From assembly GCA_031291325.1 (NCBI GenBank), contig JARLJG010000070.1, positions 1 through 64,000 on the forward strand: 64,000 nt of DNA. Reading direction: 5' to 3'. The notes beneath the pieces are model-generated. The model searched no databases. It was not told where the DNA came from and saw only the letters and a program-made list of their open reading frames with translations. Shown here piece after piece: positions 1-9,681 of this stretch. Every line of letters starts with the position of its first letter. The stretch's first letter is position 1. A program made the translations under genes and the position numbers. The stretch is from Burkholderiaceae bacterium. GTDB lineage: Bacteria; Pseudomonadota; Gammaproteobacteria; Burkholderiales; Burkholderiaceae_D.

Positions 1-102
1 TGCCCGCTTGCGGGAGAGGGGGTAGGGGAGAGGGTTTTTATGCGGTAGACAAACCCTCTCTCCCGGCCCCTTGCGCGGGCCGCTCTCTCCCGCAAGCGGG
101 CA
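1..102. repeat. Intergenic inverted repeat (REP-like)
   Basis: The first 18 bases (tgcccgcttgcgggagag) are the exact reverse complement of bases 85-102. Between them lies a second, looser pair of purine-rich and pyrimidine-rich arms (about 22-36 and 52-66). Such GC-rich palindromes are common between genes in Burkholderiales. The element begins at the window edge, so its true left end is unknown. Bases 103-316, up to the MATE gene, show no convincing gene. Confidence 0.75.
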
Positions 103-316
103 GAGAGGAGCGAAGCCCTTGCATGCACTTGTGGGTAATGAGCAGCGCCTTCGTGGGAATGACGGGTAATGTTTTGCTTGCAGTGCGTATCTTCGCCTTC
201 ATGCAATTCCCCTGCAATGCGGGTGGGTGGCGGCTGCAACTCGCTTCGGTCGCATTTGCCGCGTGCCTGAGGACGATACCCGGTAGAATGCCGGATTCCG
301 TTTTTTATCCATCATC

Positions 317-1714
317 ATGCCGTCGTCTCCCAAAAACCGCATCGCGGCGATCCGAGCGGAAATTCGCGCTCTTTGGCAATTGGCCTGGCCGATGCTGATC
401 GGTCAACTGGCAACGGTGGGCATGGGCGTGTCCGATGTCGCCATGACCGGGCATGTCAGCGCTGCCGATCTGGCCGCCGTGTCGCTGGGGGCGTCGATTT
501 GGGCGATTGTGATCGTCACCGTGATGGGCGTGATGATGGCGATCAATGCGGTGGTCGCGCATGAAGTCGGCGCCGGCAAACTGGAGCGCGTCCCGCATGT
601 AGTCCGACAGGCGTTGTGGAAGGCGCTCGGCATCGGCGCCATCGCGCTGGTTGCGACCAATCTGGGCACCTATCTTTTCGATTACCTGCAACTCGACGAC
701 GTCGTGCGCGCCAAGGCGACCATGTTCGTCCATGTCATCAGCATCGGCGCGCCGGCCTTCACTGCCTACCGTGCGCTGTACGGATATAGCACCAGTGTGA
801 ACCAGACCAAGCCGATGATGGTGATCGCCATCGGCGGCTTGTGTTTCAATATCCTGGTCAATTGGCTCCTGGTTTACGGGCACTGGGGCTTTCCCAAGCT
901 TGGCGCAGTCGGTTGCGCAGTCGCCACCGGCGTCGGCCTGTGGCTGATGCTGGCGGCGATGCTGTGGTGGATAGGGCGCTCGCCAGGGTATCGCGCAACC
1001 TACCCGTTTACCCACTGGGAAGGCCCGAATCGGCGGGAAATCGGCGGCATGTTGAGATTGGGGCTGCCGATCGGCATCACCTATTTCGCCGAAGTCACCG
1101 CCTTTTCCGCCGTTTGCCTATTGGTTGCCCGCTTCGGCGTGGTGCCGATGGCGGCGAATCAAATTGCGCTCAATTTCATTTCGCTGGTGTTCATGGTGCC
1201 GCTTAGCGTCGGCATCGGCTTGATTACCCGGGTCGGGCAGGCGCTGGGCGAGGGCGACCCGGTGCGCGCCCGCTTTGTCGCCTGGGTGGGCGTCGCAATG
1301 GCGTTCGGTTTCGGCATGCTGTCGGCGATTTTTATCGCCCTATGCCGCTTTCAGATCGCTGCGGCCTATGTTTCCGATCCGGCGGTGCAGGCGATGACTG
1401 CCGATCTGCTGCTGTTGGCGGCGCTGTTCCAGCTTTCCGACTCCACCCAGGTGGCGGCATCCTCGGCCATTCGCGGCTACAAGGTTACGCGCAGCCCGAT
1501 GTTTATCCAGTTGACTGCGTTCTGGGGGTTTTCGCTGCCAGTCGGTTGTCTGCTCGGATTGGCGCCGGCCTGGATGCCGCTGCATCCGGCGGCGCCGATG
1601 GCCGCCTCCGGTTTCTGGATCGGCCTGGCGCTTGGCTTGACGGTCGCGGCGACGCTCTTGGTGTGGTATCTGAACCGACTGTCCTTGCGGCGCATTGCGC
1701 TCGCCGCAAGATAG
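317..1714 (+). CDS. MATE family efflux transporter (NorM-like)
   Basis: This 465-residue, very hydrophobic protein has the length and layout of the multidrug and toxic compound extrusion family. Two homologous MatE halves (about residues 20-180 and 240-400) give about 12 membrane helices, and glycine/proline-rich stretches recur in both halves. The family exchanges cationic drugs or metabolites for Na+ or H+ across the inner membrane. The substrate cannot be read from the sequence. The ATG at 317 is the first start in the open frame and leads straight into a basic N-terminus and the first helix. The gene stands alone, preceded by an inverted repeat, and ends 14 nt from the convergent DUF1854 gene. 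Confidence 0.9.
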   Translation: MPSSPKNRIAAIRAEIRALWQLAWPMLIGQLATVGMGVSDVAMTGHVSAADLAAVSLGASIWAIVIVTVMGVMMAINAVVAHEVGAGKLERVPHVVRQALWKALGIGAIALVATNLGTYLFDYLQLDDVVRAKATMFVHVISIGAPAFTAYRALYGYSTSVNQTKPMMVIAIGGLCFNILVNWLLVYGHWGFPKLGAVGCAVATGVGLWLMLAAMLWWIGRSPGYRATYPFTHWEGPNRREIGGMLRLGLPIGITYFAEVTAFSAVCLLVARFGVVPMAANQIALNFISLVFMVPLSVGIGLITRVGQALGEGDPVRARFVAWVGVAMAFGFGMLSAIFIALCRFQIAAAYVSDPAVQAMTADLLLLAALFQLSDSTQVAASSAIRGYKVTRSPMFIQLTAFWGFSLPVGCLLGLAPAWMPLHPAAPMAASGFWIGLALGLTVAATLLVWYLNRLSLRRIALAAR

Positions 1715-1728
1715 CTGACGGCAGGAAC

Positions 1729-2199
1729 TTACAAGAAGCGATCCAGGATTTTGCGGCTGTGCTTGTCCAGCACGGCCATGTCGCGGATCAGGAAATGAAC
1801 GCCATGCGTGTCGGCGACCAGCAGCATGGTGCGGCCGATGCGCCGGATATCTTCTTCGCCGCGCAATACGAATTCTGCATTGCCGCGATCGGTTTCCACT
1901 CGCCAGGTGCAGGGCGTGGCGAAACTGGTCACGTCGAGGATGCGGCGAATCTCCGGCATGAATTCGGATCCTTGCAACTCCTCCTCGACCAGCACTTTGA
2001 CCGCAGGCGGCAAGTCCGACAGCCGGTCGATCCACGCAACTTCGCGGCCATCGGGGCAGACCATGCCGATGCCGTCGTCCGGCGCCTGAATCGGAAAGGC
2101 GCGCACCGGCCTCACGTCGTCATGCTCCTGGCCGTCAACGGTGGTCAGCGTCAAACGACCGAACGGATTGCGGCGCAATGAAAATGCGGTGCTCGTCAT
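1729..2199 (-). CDS. DUF1854 protein, cyanophycin-locus companion
   Basis: This is a 156-residue soluble protein without signal peptide or membrane segment. It matches the DUF1854 family as I remember it: an N-terminal stretch around R-N-P-F-G-R-L, a middle W-I-D motif, an E-E-E-L-Q region and a C-terminal segment ending in D-K-H-S-R-K-I-L. The family is known mainly as the partner of an ABC exporter encoded beside cyanophycin synthetase genes in Burkholderiales; its biochemical role is unknown. Its ATG overlaps the stop of the upstream ABC transporter gene by four bases (ATGA, 2196-2199), so the two are co-transcribed and probably translationally coupled. Confidence 0.85.
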   Translation of the reverse strand: MTSTAFSLRRNPFGRLTLTTVDGQEHDDVRPVRAFPIQAPDDGIGMVCPDGREVAWIDRLSDLPPAVKVLVEEELQGSEFMPEIRRILDVTSFATPCTWRVETDRGNAEFVLRGEEDIRRIGRTMLLVADTHGVHFLIRDMAVLDKHSRKILDRFL

Positions 2200-4469
2200 A
2201 TTGCCTCTCCCTTGTCCGACGCTTCGGTATCGACATTGCGCGCCTGCGCCTGATACAGGCGGAAATACGCGCCTTCCTTGGCCATCAATTCGTCGTGCAC
2301 GCCTTCTTCGACCACTTGCCCGCGATCGAGCACGACCAGGCGGTCGGCCCGCTGCAGCGTCGACAAGCGGTGGGCAATCGCAATCGTGGTTCGGCCTTGC
2401 ACCAGATTTTCCAGCGCTTTCTGGATTTCCTTCTCGGTTTCCGAATCGACCGAGGAAGTTGCCTCGTCCAGGATCAGGATGCGCGGATCGATTAACAGCG
2501 CGCGCGCAATCGAAATGCGCTGGCGTTCGCCGCCCGACAGTCCTTGGCCGCGCTCGCCCACCATCGAGTCGTAGCCTTGCGGCAGGCGCAGGATGAATTC
2601 GTGCGCATGCGCGGCGCGCGCGGCGGCGACGATTTCCGCGCGGGTGGCGTCGGGCCGGCCGTAGGCGATATTTTCCGCAATCGTGCCGAAGAACAGGAAG
2701 GGCTCCTGCAGCACCAGGCCGATGTGGCTGCGATATTCGGAAATCGGGAATGAGCGGATATCGACGCCGTCGACCCGGATCGAACCTTCCGATACATCGT
2801 AAAAGCGGCAGATCAAATTCACCAGCGTGCTTTTCCCCGAGCCGCTATGGCCGACCAGGCCGATCATTTCGCCCGGCGCGATATTGATGCTGATGCTGCG
2901 ATTGACAGCCCGGTTGCCGTAGCGGAAACCGACATCGCGCAATTCGATGCGCCCTTCGATCTTCTCCAGATGAACCGGTTGCGCCGGTTCCGGCACGCTG
3001 GAGACGTGGTCGAGAATGTCGAAAATGCGCTTGGCGGCGGATGCCGATTTTTGCGTGACCGAGACGATGCGGCTCATCGAATCGAGGCGGCCGTAAAAAC
3101 GGCTGATATAGGCAATCGAGGCGGTCAAGGTTCCGACCGAAATCTGTTCGTGCGAAACCAGCCAGATGCCGAAACCCCAGACCACCAGCAAGCCCAACTC
3201 GGTCAGGAACGAGACGCTGGGCGAGAACAGCGACCAGACCTTGTTCAGGCGGTCGTTGACTGCCAGATTGTGCCGGTTGGCATCGCGAAAGCGGCTCGCT
3301 TCGCGCTTTTCCTGCGCGAAGGCCTTGACCACGCGGATGCCGGGTATGGTATCGGCCAGCACGTTGGTGACTTCCGACCAGACGCGGTCGATGCGCTCGA
3401 AGCCGGTTTTCAGTTTGTCGCGCACCACGTGGATCATCCACGCAATGAAGGGCAGCGGCAGCAAGGTTGCAATCGCCAATTTGCCGTTGAGCGAAAACAA
3501 CGCAAATGTCGTCATCAGGATCATCAACACATCGGTTGCAAAGTCCAGCAGGTGCAGCGACAGGAAGACGCAAATGCGGTCGCTCTCGCTGCCGATGCGC
3601 GACATCAAGTCGCCGGTGCGCTTGCCGCCGAAATATTCAAGCGACATGCGCAGCAGATGCTCGTAAGTGGTGGTGCGCAAATCGGCGCCGATGCGTTCCG
3701 ACACCAGCGCCAGGATATAGGTCTTGGCCCAGCCCAGGCCCCAGGCCAGCGCTGCCGAGCCGAACAGCAGCGACAGGTATTGAACCACCAGCATCGGGTC
3801 CACGTATTGCTTGTTCTGATACGGAATCAATACCGTATCCATCAACGGCTTGGCGAGGTAGGGCGTGACCATGTTGGCGGCAGTGCCGACCAGGGTCAGG
3901 ATAAAGCCGATTGCCAATTGCTTGCGGTAAGGCCTGGCAAAGCGCCATAGACGGAACAGGGTCCAGGTCGATGGCGGCGTATGGATGACCTTGGTGCAGA
4001 TCGGACAAACGTCCTGGTCCGGTTCCAGCGGCGCCTTGCAGTTCGGGCAGACATCTTGGTCTTCGCGTTCCACCGGCTCTCCGCTGGCGTGACTTTCCCG
4101 CAAAAGTTGGTATTGGTCCAACAACCTGATCGCTCGCAGGTTATGCCCAAGCGTGAAGCGCCAATCCGCCAGACGCCCGCTTTCGTCGGTCAATTCCAGG
4201 CGGCCGACGCCGGCGTGGTCGTAGTGGCTGAGTTGCAAGTCCTTGCGAATCGGCCAATTGCGCCAGGTGGATTCGCCCGGCGCGCGCGCCAGTAAACGTT
4301 GATTGGTCAACAATAATAAGCCTTGCACAAAATGCAAGCGCGCGTCGAGGTCAACCTGAACCGAGGTTAAAGCGTTCTCTCCTGCCATGAGCTGCGATTC
4401 GACTTCGGCGCGCCATTGCTCCGGTATTTCATTGCGCACTAGGTCGTTAGCAGGATTTGGGGTTGTCAT
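2196..4469 (-). CDS. Cyanophycin-associated ABC exporter with zinc ribbon
   Basis: This 757-residue half-transporter fuses membrane and ATPase domains. An N-terminal soluble region of about 135 residues resembles a DUF1854-type partner domain. A zinc ribbon with two C-P-x-C knuckles follows (about residues 141-158). Next come a six-helix exporter domain (about 175-470) and an ABC domain with Walker A GHSGSGKST (about 538), signature LSGGERQ (about 641) and Walker B ILILDEAT. The layout matches the ABC transporter linked to cyanophycin genes in Burkholderiales; its substrate is unknown. I chose the ATG at 4469 because the 25 extra residues of the longer frame (from 4544) do not look like family sequence. 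It is divergent from the CphA genes and overlaps the DUF1854 gene. Confidence 0.87.
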   Translation of the reverse strand: MTTPNPANDLVRNEIPEQWRAEVESQLMAGENALTSVQVDLDARLHFVQGLLLLTNQRLLARAPGESTWRNWPIRKDLQLSHYDHAGVGRLELTDESGRLADWRFTLGHNLRAIRLLDQYQLLRESHASGEPVEREDQDVCPNCKAPLEPDQDVCPICTKVIHTPPSTWTLFRLWRFARPYRKQLAIGFILTLVGTAANMVTPYLAKPLMDTVLIPYQNKQYVDPMLVVQYLSLLFGSAALAWGLGWAKTYILALVSERIGADLRTTTYEHLLRMSLEYFGGKRTGDLMSRIGSESDRICVFLSLHLLDFATDVLMILMTTFALFSLNGKLAIATLLPLPFIAWMIHVVRDKLKTGFERIDRVWSEVTNVLADTIPGIRVVKAFAQEKREASRFRDANRHNLAVNDRLNKVWSLFSPSVSFLTELGLLVVWGFGIWLVSHEQISVGTLTASIAYISRFYGRLDSMSRIVSVTQKSASAAKRIFDILDHVSSVPEPAQPVHLEKIEGRIELRDVGFRYGNRAVNRSISINIAPGEMIGLVGHSGSGKSTLVNLICRFYDVSEGSIRVDGVDIRSFPISEYRSHIGLVLQEPFLFFGTIAENIAYGRPDATRAEIVAAARAAHAHEFILRLPQGYDSMVGERGQGLSGGERQRISIARALLIDPRILILDEATSSVDSETEKEIQKALENLVQGRTTIAIAHRLSTLQRADRLVVLDRGQVVEEGVHDELMAKEGAYFRLYQAQARNVDTEASDKGEAI

Positions 4470-4802
4470 CTCGAAATACGGAATTGGATAAAAAATTGAA
4501 AATACGACCACATTTAGTCTCGCGCAGTAACCGCAGTGACGCAAATAAAGGGCGGTTTGACGCGGGACTATGAGTCACGAAAGCAACAATTTGCGGTATT
4601 CTGTCGACAATGCGAAATCTGACGCATTCCTGATTGAAAGAATGAATGGCGTGGACGCGAGTATACCTCAAGAGAATCAGAAACCCTTGCTCAAATCACC
4701 AAGCCGTTTGAATGCTCACTCTTTGCGGTCGCTTGTCGGAGAATATTTCTTCGACAAGGTCAGCGCGTCGCCTGCGTGGTTTCGATGCAATTTGACCTCT
4801 CC

Positions 4803-4819
4803 GTGGTCGCAATGACCAC
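4803..4819. promoter_or_regulatory. Palindrome GTGGTC-N5-GACCAC in the cph divergent region
   Basis: The 441-nt gap between the ABC transporter start (4469) and the first CphA-like gene (4911) holds a perfect 6-bp inverted repeat with a five-base spacer. A TATATT hexamer (4826-4831) just downstream could be the -10 element toward the CphA genes; TTGACC at 4792 is too far from it to be a normal -35. The layout suits an operator, but no regulator is named by the sequence. A short open frame across this gap (4570-4815) has no recognisable content and I treat it as non-coding. Confidence 0.35.
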
Positions 4820-4910
4820 AATGACTATATTAGCAATGTTGGACTCGCTATGATAAACAAAGGCGGTTTGTGAAACGCAGCACGTCGCGTCCAACAACTG
4901 AAATTAGAAC

Positions 4911-7082
4911 ATGACCAAAAAGAAAGAAATCGATATTCTGCGCGTCACCCACTTGCGCGGACCGAATATCTGGACCTATCGCCCGGTGATCGAAGCCTGG
5001 GTGGATATCGGCGAACTCGAAGATTATCCCTCCAATACCATCCCCGGATTGTCCGAACGGCTGACCGCGTGGTTGCCGGGCCTGATCGAACACCGCTGCG
5101 GAATCGGCGAGCGTGGCGGCTTTTTGCTGCGCCTGGGCGAGGGCACCTGGGCCGGACATATTCTTGAACACATTGCGCTCGAATTGCAGAATCTGGCTGG
5201 CATGCGCACCGGCTTCGGCAAGACGCGCGGCGTCTCCGCGCGCGGCGTCTACAAAGTCGCTTTCCGCACCCGCCAGGAAAAGGTCGGGCGCGCCGCTTTG
5301 GCGGCGGCGCGCGATTTGCTGATGGCCGCCATCGAAGACCGACCGTTCGACCTGGCCGGCAGTGTTGCGCTGTTGGCGGACATGGTCGATTCGCATTGCC
5401 TGGGACCGAGCACTTCGCATATTGTCGAAGCCGCCACCGAGCGCCGCATACCGGCGATCCGGCTGACCGACGGCAACCTGGTGCAACTCGGCAACGGTGT
5501 GCGTCAGCGCCGCATCTGGACGGCGGAAACCGACCAGACCAGCGCCATCGCCGAGGGAATCGCCAGCGACAAGGATTTGACCAAGACCCTGTTGCAATCG
5601 TGCGGAGTGCCGGTTCCCGAAGGCAGGATGGTCGACGACGAGGAAGATGCCTGGGAAGCGGCGCAAGAGATCGGTTTGCCGGTCGTGGTCAAGCCGTATG
5701 ACGGCAACCATGGACGCGGCGTGTCGCTCGACCTGAACGCGCGCGAGGAAGTGATTGCCGCATATCATCTGGCCGACCTTCAGGGCGGCGGCGTGCTGGT
5801 CGAGAGTTTCATCGCCGGCGACGAGCACCGCCTGTTGGTAGTGGGACGCAAGGTGGTCGCGGCAGCCAGAGGCGAGGCCGCGTGGGTCACCGGCAACGGC
5901 AGATCCGACATCGTCGAATTGGTCGACAGCCAGATCAACAGCGATCCGCGCCGTGGCAGCGGCGAAGAGTTTCCATTGAATCGCGTAACGCCCGACGGCG
6001 ATGCCGAGATTGTCCTGGAACTCGAACGGCAGGGAATGACGGCCCATACGATTCCCGCGCTGGGACAAAAAGTATTAATTCAGCGCAACGGCAATGTGGC
6101 CTTCGACGTGACCGAATACGTCCATCCGAGCGTCGCCGCAATGGCGGAGTTGGCGGCGCGCGTGGTCGGCCTGGATATTGCCGGTATCGATCTGGTCGCG
6201 GAAGACATTTCGCGTCCGCTGGACCAGCAGCGTGGCGCCGTGATCGAGGTCAATGCCAGCCCCGGCTTGTTGGCGCACTTGAAACCGGTGGGCGGCGTGG
6301 CGCGTCCGGTCGGCGCGGCCATCATGGATCACTTGTTTGGAAAAGAGCAAGATGGCCGGGTGCCGATTGTCGGTGTGGCCGGCAGCGACGGCTCGGCGGT
6401 GATTTGCCGTTTGATCGCATGGCTGATCCAGGCCACCGGCAAGCACGTTGGGTTGGCGTGCTCCGAGGGACTTTATCTGGGCGGTCGCCTGATCGAAAAG
6501 AAAAATTGCGCCAATTGGGAAGCCGGCCAAAGATTGCTGATCAATCGCTCGGTCGAGGCTGCAGTCTTTGAAAACGGCAATCGCATGATCCTCGCCGAAG
6601 GCCTGGCTTACGACAAATGCGCGGTCGGCGTGGTGACCGACATGCGCGGCCATGAAGAATTGGCCGAGTTCTACATCGAGGAAGCGGAGCACATGTTCAA
6701 GGTGCTGCGCACGCAAGTCGATGTCGTGTTGCCCAATGGCGTGGCGGTGCTCAACGGCGCCGATCCGCAGGTGGTCGAACTGGCCGGCCTGTGCGATGGC
6801 AAGGTGATTTTCTATGCGCCGAGTCCCGATTTCGACGCCGTCGGCGAACATCTCGCCGCCGGCGAGCGCGCCGTTTTTATCCGCGACGACAGTATCGTGC
6901 TGGCGACGGCGGACGAGGAAGCGGTGTTGCTGCCGTTGGCCGCGCTCAAGTTTGCCGCCGCTGCGCAACCGGAACGCGTGCTGGCGGCGATCGCTGCCGC
7001 CTGGGCCCTCGATATCGCGCCGGAAGTAATCATCGCCGGATTGATGACCTTCGAGTCGAAACCGAAGAAGACAAATTATTAA
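4911..7082 (+). CDS. CphA'-like protein with decayed Mur-ligase half
   Basis: This 723-residue paralogue of cyanophycin synthetase lies just upstream of the full-length enzyme. The N-terminal domain and central ATP-grasp domain (about residues 200-475) align well with the downstream gene; segments such as G-L-P-V-V-V-K-P and E-V-N-A-S-P-G-L are kept. The Mur-ligase half is degenerate: the P-loop GTNGKTTT of the neighbour reads GSDGSAVI here, with serine (about residue 495) replacing the ATP-binding lysine. The protein stops shortly after the central Mur domain, so the C-terminal Mur lobe is absent. Burkholderiales often carry a cphA/cphA' pair. I infer that this copy can do at most the ATP-grasp reaction (aspartate addition in CphA) or acts as a partner of CphA. 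Confidence 0.85.
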   Translation: MTKKKEIDILRVTHLRGPNIWTYRPVIEAWVDIGELEDYPSNTIPGLSERLTAWLPGLIEHRCGIGERGGFLLRLGEGTWAGHILEHIALELQNLAGMRTGFGKTRGVSARGVYKVAFRTRQEKVGRAALAAARDLLMAAIEDRPFDLAGSVALLADMVDSHCLGPSTSHIVEAATERRIPAIRLTDGNLVQLGNGVRQRRIWTAETDQTSAIAEGIASDKDLTKTLLQSCGVPVPEGRMVDDEEDAWEAAQEIGLPVVVKPYDGNHGRGVSLDLNAREEVIAAYHLADLQGGGVLVESFIAGDEHRLLVVGRKVVAAARGEAAWVTGNGRSDIVELVDSQINSDPRRGSGEEFPLNRVTPDGDAEIVLELERQGMTAHTIPALGQKVLIQRNGNVAFDVTEYVHPSVAAMAELAARVVGLDIAGIDLVAEDISRPLDQQRGAVIEVNASPGLLAHLKPVGGVARPVGAAIMDHLFGKEQDGRVPIVGVAGSDGSAVICRLIAWLIQATGKHVGLACSEGLYLGGRLIEKKNCANWEAGQRLLINRSVEAAVFENGNRMILAEGLAYDKCAVGVVTDMRGHEELAEFYIEEAEHMFKVLRTQVDVVLPNGVAVLNGADPQVVELAGLCDGKVIFYAPSPDFDAVGEHLAAGERAVFIRDDSIVLATADEEAVLLPLAALKFAAAAQPERVLAAIAAAWALDIAPEVIIAGLMTFESKPKKTNY

Positions 7083-7099
7083 TCACAGGAAGCTGGTTT

Positions 7100-9667
7100 A
7101 TGGAAGTATCTCGAATTCGCGCGTTGCGAGGAGCCAATCTTTGGAGTCACCATACTTCGATCGAGGCGATTGCAACTTGCACGCCGGATGAATGTTGCAT
7201 CGCCAAATTGCCCGGATTCGAGGGGCGGTTGCGCGATCGTTTTCCGCATATCGGCCCATTGCAGCCGACCGGACACAACGATGTGATTCCGATGGCTTAC
7301 GTATTGGAGCACGCAGCGCTCGGTTTGCAGGCGCAGGCCGGTTGCCCGGTCACCTTCAGCCGCACCACGCAAACGATCGACCCCGGCGTGTTCCAGGTCG
7401 TGTTCGAGTATACCGAAGAGGCGGTCGGCCGGCTGGCTTTGAAACTGGCCGAAGAACTTTGCAACGCGGCCTTGCAGGATACGCCGTTCGACCTGGCGGC
7501 GGCGCTCGGGCAGTTGCGCGAACTCGATGAAGACGTGCGCCTGGGGCCCTCCACCGGCGCGATCGTGCACGCCGCCGTGGCGCGCAATATTCCGTTTCGC
7601 CGCTTGACCAATGGCAGCCTGGTCATGTTCGGGTGGGGCAGCAAGCAGCGCCGCATTCAAGCCGCCGAAATCGACCGCACCAGCGCGATTGCCGAAGCGA
7701 TCGCGCAAAACAAGGAGTTGACCAAGAAATTGCTGGCGGCCGCCGGCGTGCCGGTCCCCGCCGGGCGCGCGGTCGAGGATGTCGAGGACGCTTGGACGGT
7801 CGCCTGCGAAATCGGCTTGCCGGTCGTGGTCAAACCGAAGGATGGCAATCAAGGCAAGGGCGTGACCGTCAACGTGACGAGTCGCGAACAATTGGTCGAC
7901 GCGTATGCCGCAGCCATCGAGTTTCGCGACAACGTAATGGTCGAACATTATATTCCCGGCAACGATTTCCGCCTGCTGGTGGTCGGCGGCAAGTTGATCG
8001 CCGCCGCGCGGCGCGATCCGCCGCAAGTCGTGGGCGACGGCAAATCGTCGGTGCGCGAATTGGTCGAACAGGTCAATCTCGACCCGCGCCGAGGGTCCGG
8101 CCATGCGACCTCGTTGACCAAGATCCGCTTCGACGATATCGCGCTGGCCAGCCTCGCCAGCCAAGGCTATGACGCCGCATCGATTCCAACCAAGGGCCAG
8201 CGCGTGCGCTTGCGCAATAATGCGAACCTGTCGACCGGCGGCTCGGCCACCGATGTCACCGACGACGTCCATCCCGAGGTGGCGGCGCGTGCGGTCGCTG
8301 CCGCGCAGATGGTGGGACTCGATATTTGCGGGGTGGACGTGGTGTGCGACAGCGTGCACAAGCCGATTGAAGAGCAGGGCGGCGGGATCGTCGAAGTCAA
8401 CGCGGCGCCCGGCTTGCGGATGCATTTGTCGCCGTCCTTCGGCAAAGGCCGCGCGGTCGGCGATGCAATCGTCTCAGCCTTGTTCCCCGACGGCGACGGC
8501 CGCATTCCGGTGGTGGCAGTCACCGGCACCAACGGCAAGACCACGACGGTGCGCTTGATCGCCCATTTGTTTGCGCAAAGCGGTTTGCGGGTCGGCATGA
8601 CCAATACCGACGGCGTCTACGTCGAAGGACGGCGCATCGACACCGGCGACTGCAGCGGCCCGCGCAGCGCGCGCAACGTGTTGCTGCATCCGGATGTCGA
8701 TGCTGCGGTTTTCGAGACCGCGCGCGGCGGCGTATTGCGCGAAGGCCTGGCTTTCGACCGTTGCCAGGTGGCAGTCATCACCAATATCGGCAACGGCGAC
8801 CATCTTGGATTGAATTACATCACGACGCTGGAAGACCTGGCCGTGTTGAAGCGCGTGATCGTGCAAAACGTCGCTGTCAACGGTGTCGCGGTGTTGAATG
8901 CGGGCGATCCGATCGTCGCCGGCATGGCCGAAAACTGCCGTGGCTCGGTGACCTTTTTTGCCTACGACCGCAAAAATCCGTTGATGACGACGCACCGCGC
9001 GCAAGGGCATCGCGCGGTCTATGTCGATGGCAACGATCTGGTGGCGGCAGAAGGCAAGTTCCTCTATAAAATTCCACTTGCGGATATCCCCGTCACGCGC
9101 AACGGCAGCATCGGTTTTCAAGTGGAAAACGCGATGGCGGCGGTGGCGGCGGCGTGGGCCGTCGGCATCGACTGGGATCATATTGCAGCCGGCCTCAAGA
9201 GCTTCGGCGTCGGCGCCGACAATATTCCCGGAAGATTCAATGTGTTCGACTATCGCGGCGCGACCGTGATTGCCGACTATGGACACAATCCCGACGCCAT
9301 CGAGGCGCTGATCCAGGCAGTGGAAACCATGCCGGCGCGACGCCGCTCGATCGTCATCAGCGGCGCCGGCGATAGACGGGATGTCGATATCCGCAATCAA
9401 GGCGTGCTGGTCGGCGATGCGTTCGACGACGTCGTTTTGTATCAGGACCAATGCCAGCGCGGGCGCGCCGACGGCGAAGTGCTGGCGCTGTTGCGCGACG
9501 GCTTGTCGAATGCCAAACGGACGACCGTCATCGACGAAATACGCGGCGAATTTCTTGCCATCGATACCGCACTGGACAAGCTCGCGGCGGGAGATTTATG
9601 CCTGATCCTGGTCGATCAGGTGGAAGAGGCGTTGGCGCACCTGGCGCGCCGGATCGACTCTCCTTGA
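7100..9667 (+). CDS. cphA: Cyanophycin synthetase
   Basis: This 855-residue enzyme extends multi-L-arginyl-poly-L-aspartate (cyanophycin), a cytoplasmic nitrogen and carbon store, by adding aspartate to the backbone and arginine to the side chains at ATP cost. It has the usual three parts: an N-terminal domain (about 1-160), an ATP-grasp domain (about 200-460), and a Mur-ligase-like half with intact P-loop GTNGKTTT (lysine about 480) followed by the C-terminal lobe (D-Y-G-H-N-P-D-A-I-E). I start it at the ATG at 7100, preceded by AGGAAG at 7087-7092. The frame is open further upstream, but only inside the previous gene. No cyanophycinase or isoaspartyl dipeptidase is present in the window. 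Confidence 0.95.
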   Translation: MEVSRIRALRGANLWSHHTSIEAIATCTPDECCIAKLPGFEGRLRDRFPHIGPLQPTGHNDVIPMAYVLEHAALGLQAQAGCPVTFSRTTQTIDPGVFQVVFEYTEEAVGRLALKLAEELCNAALQDTPFDLAAALGQLRELDEDVRLGPSTGAIVHAAVARNIPFRRLTNGSLVMFGWGSKQRRIQAAEIDRTSAIAEAIAQNKELTKKLLAAAGVPVPAGRAVEDVEDAWTVACEIGLPVVVKPKDGNQGKGVTVNVTSREQLVDAYAAAIEFRDNVMVEHYIPGNDFRLLVVGGKLIAAARRDPPQVVGDGKSSVRELVEQVNLDPRRGSGHATSLTKIRFDDIALASLASQGYDAASIPTKGQRVRLRNNANLSTGGSATDVTDDVHPEVAARAVAAAQMVGLDICGVDVVCDSVHKPIEEQGGGIVEVNAAPGLRMHLSPSFGKGRAVGDAIVSALFPDGDGRIPVVAVTGTNGKTTTVRLIAHLFAQSGLRVGMTNTDGVYVEGRRIDTGDCSGPRSARNVLLHPDVDAAVFETARGGVLREGLAFDRCQVAVITNIGNGDHLGLNYITTLEDLAVLKRVIVQNVAVNGVAVLNAGDPIVAGMAENCRGSVTFFAYDRKNPLMTTHRAQGHRAVYVDGNDLVAAEGKFLYKIPLADIPVTRNGSIGFQVENAMAAVAAAWAVGIDWDHIAAGLKSFGVGADNIPGRFNVFDYRGATVIADYGHNPDAIEALIQAVETMPARRRSIVISGAGDRRDVDIRNQGVLVGDAFDDVVLYQDQCQRGRADGEVLALLRDGLSNAKRTTVIDEIRGEFLAIDTALDKLAAGDLCLILVDQVEEALAHLARRIDSP

Positions 9668-9681
9668 CCACCGCGCAGCCA

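Noticed and set aside
305..1015. Long minus-strand frame opposite the MATE gene
   Set aside because: It is rich in His, Asp, Arg and Gln with no membrane or domain pattern; it is the antisense shadow of a clear transporter gene.
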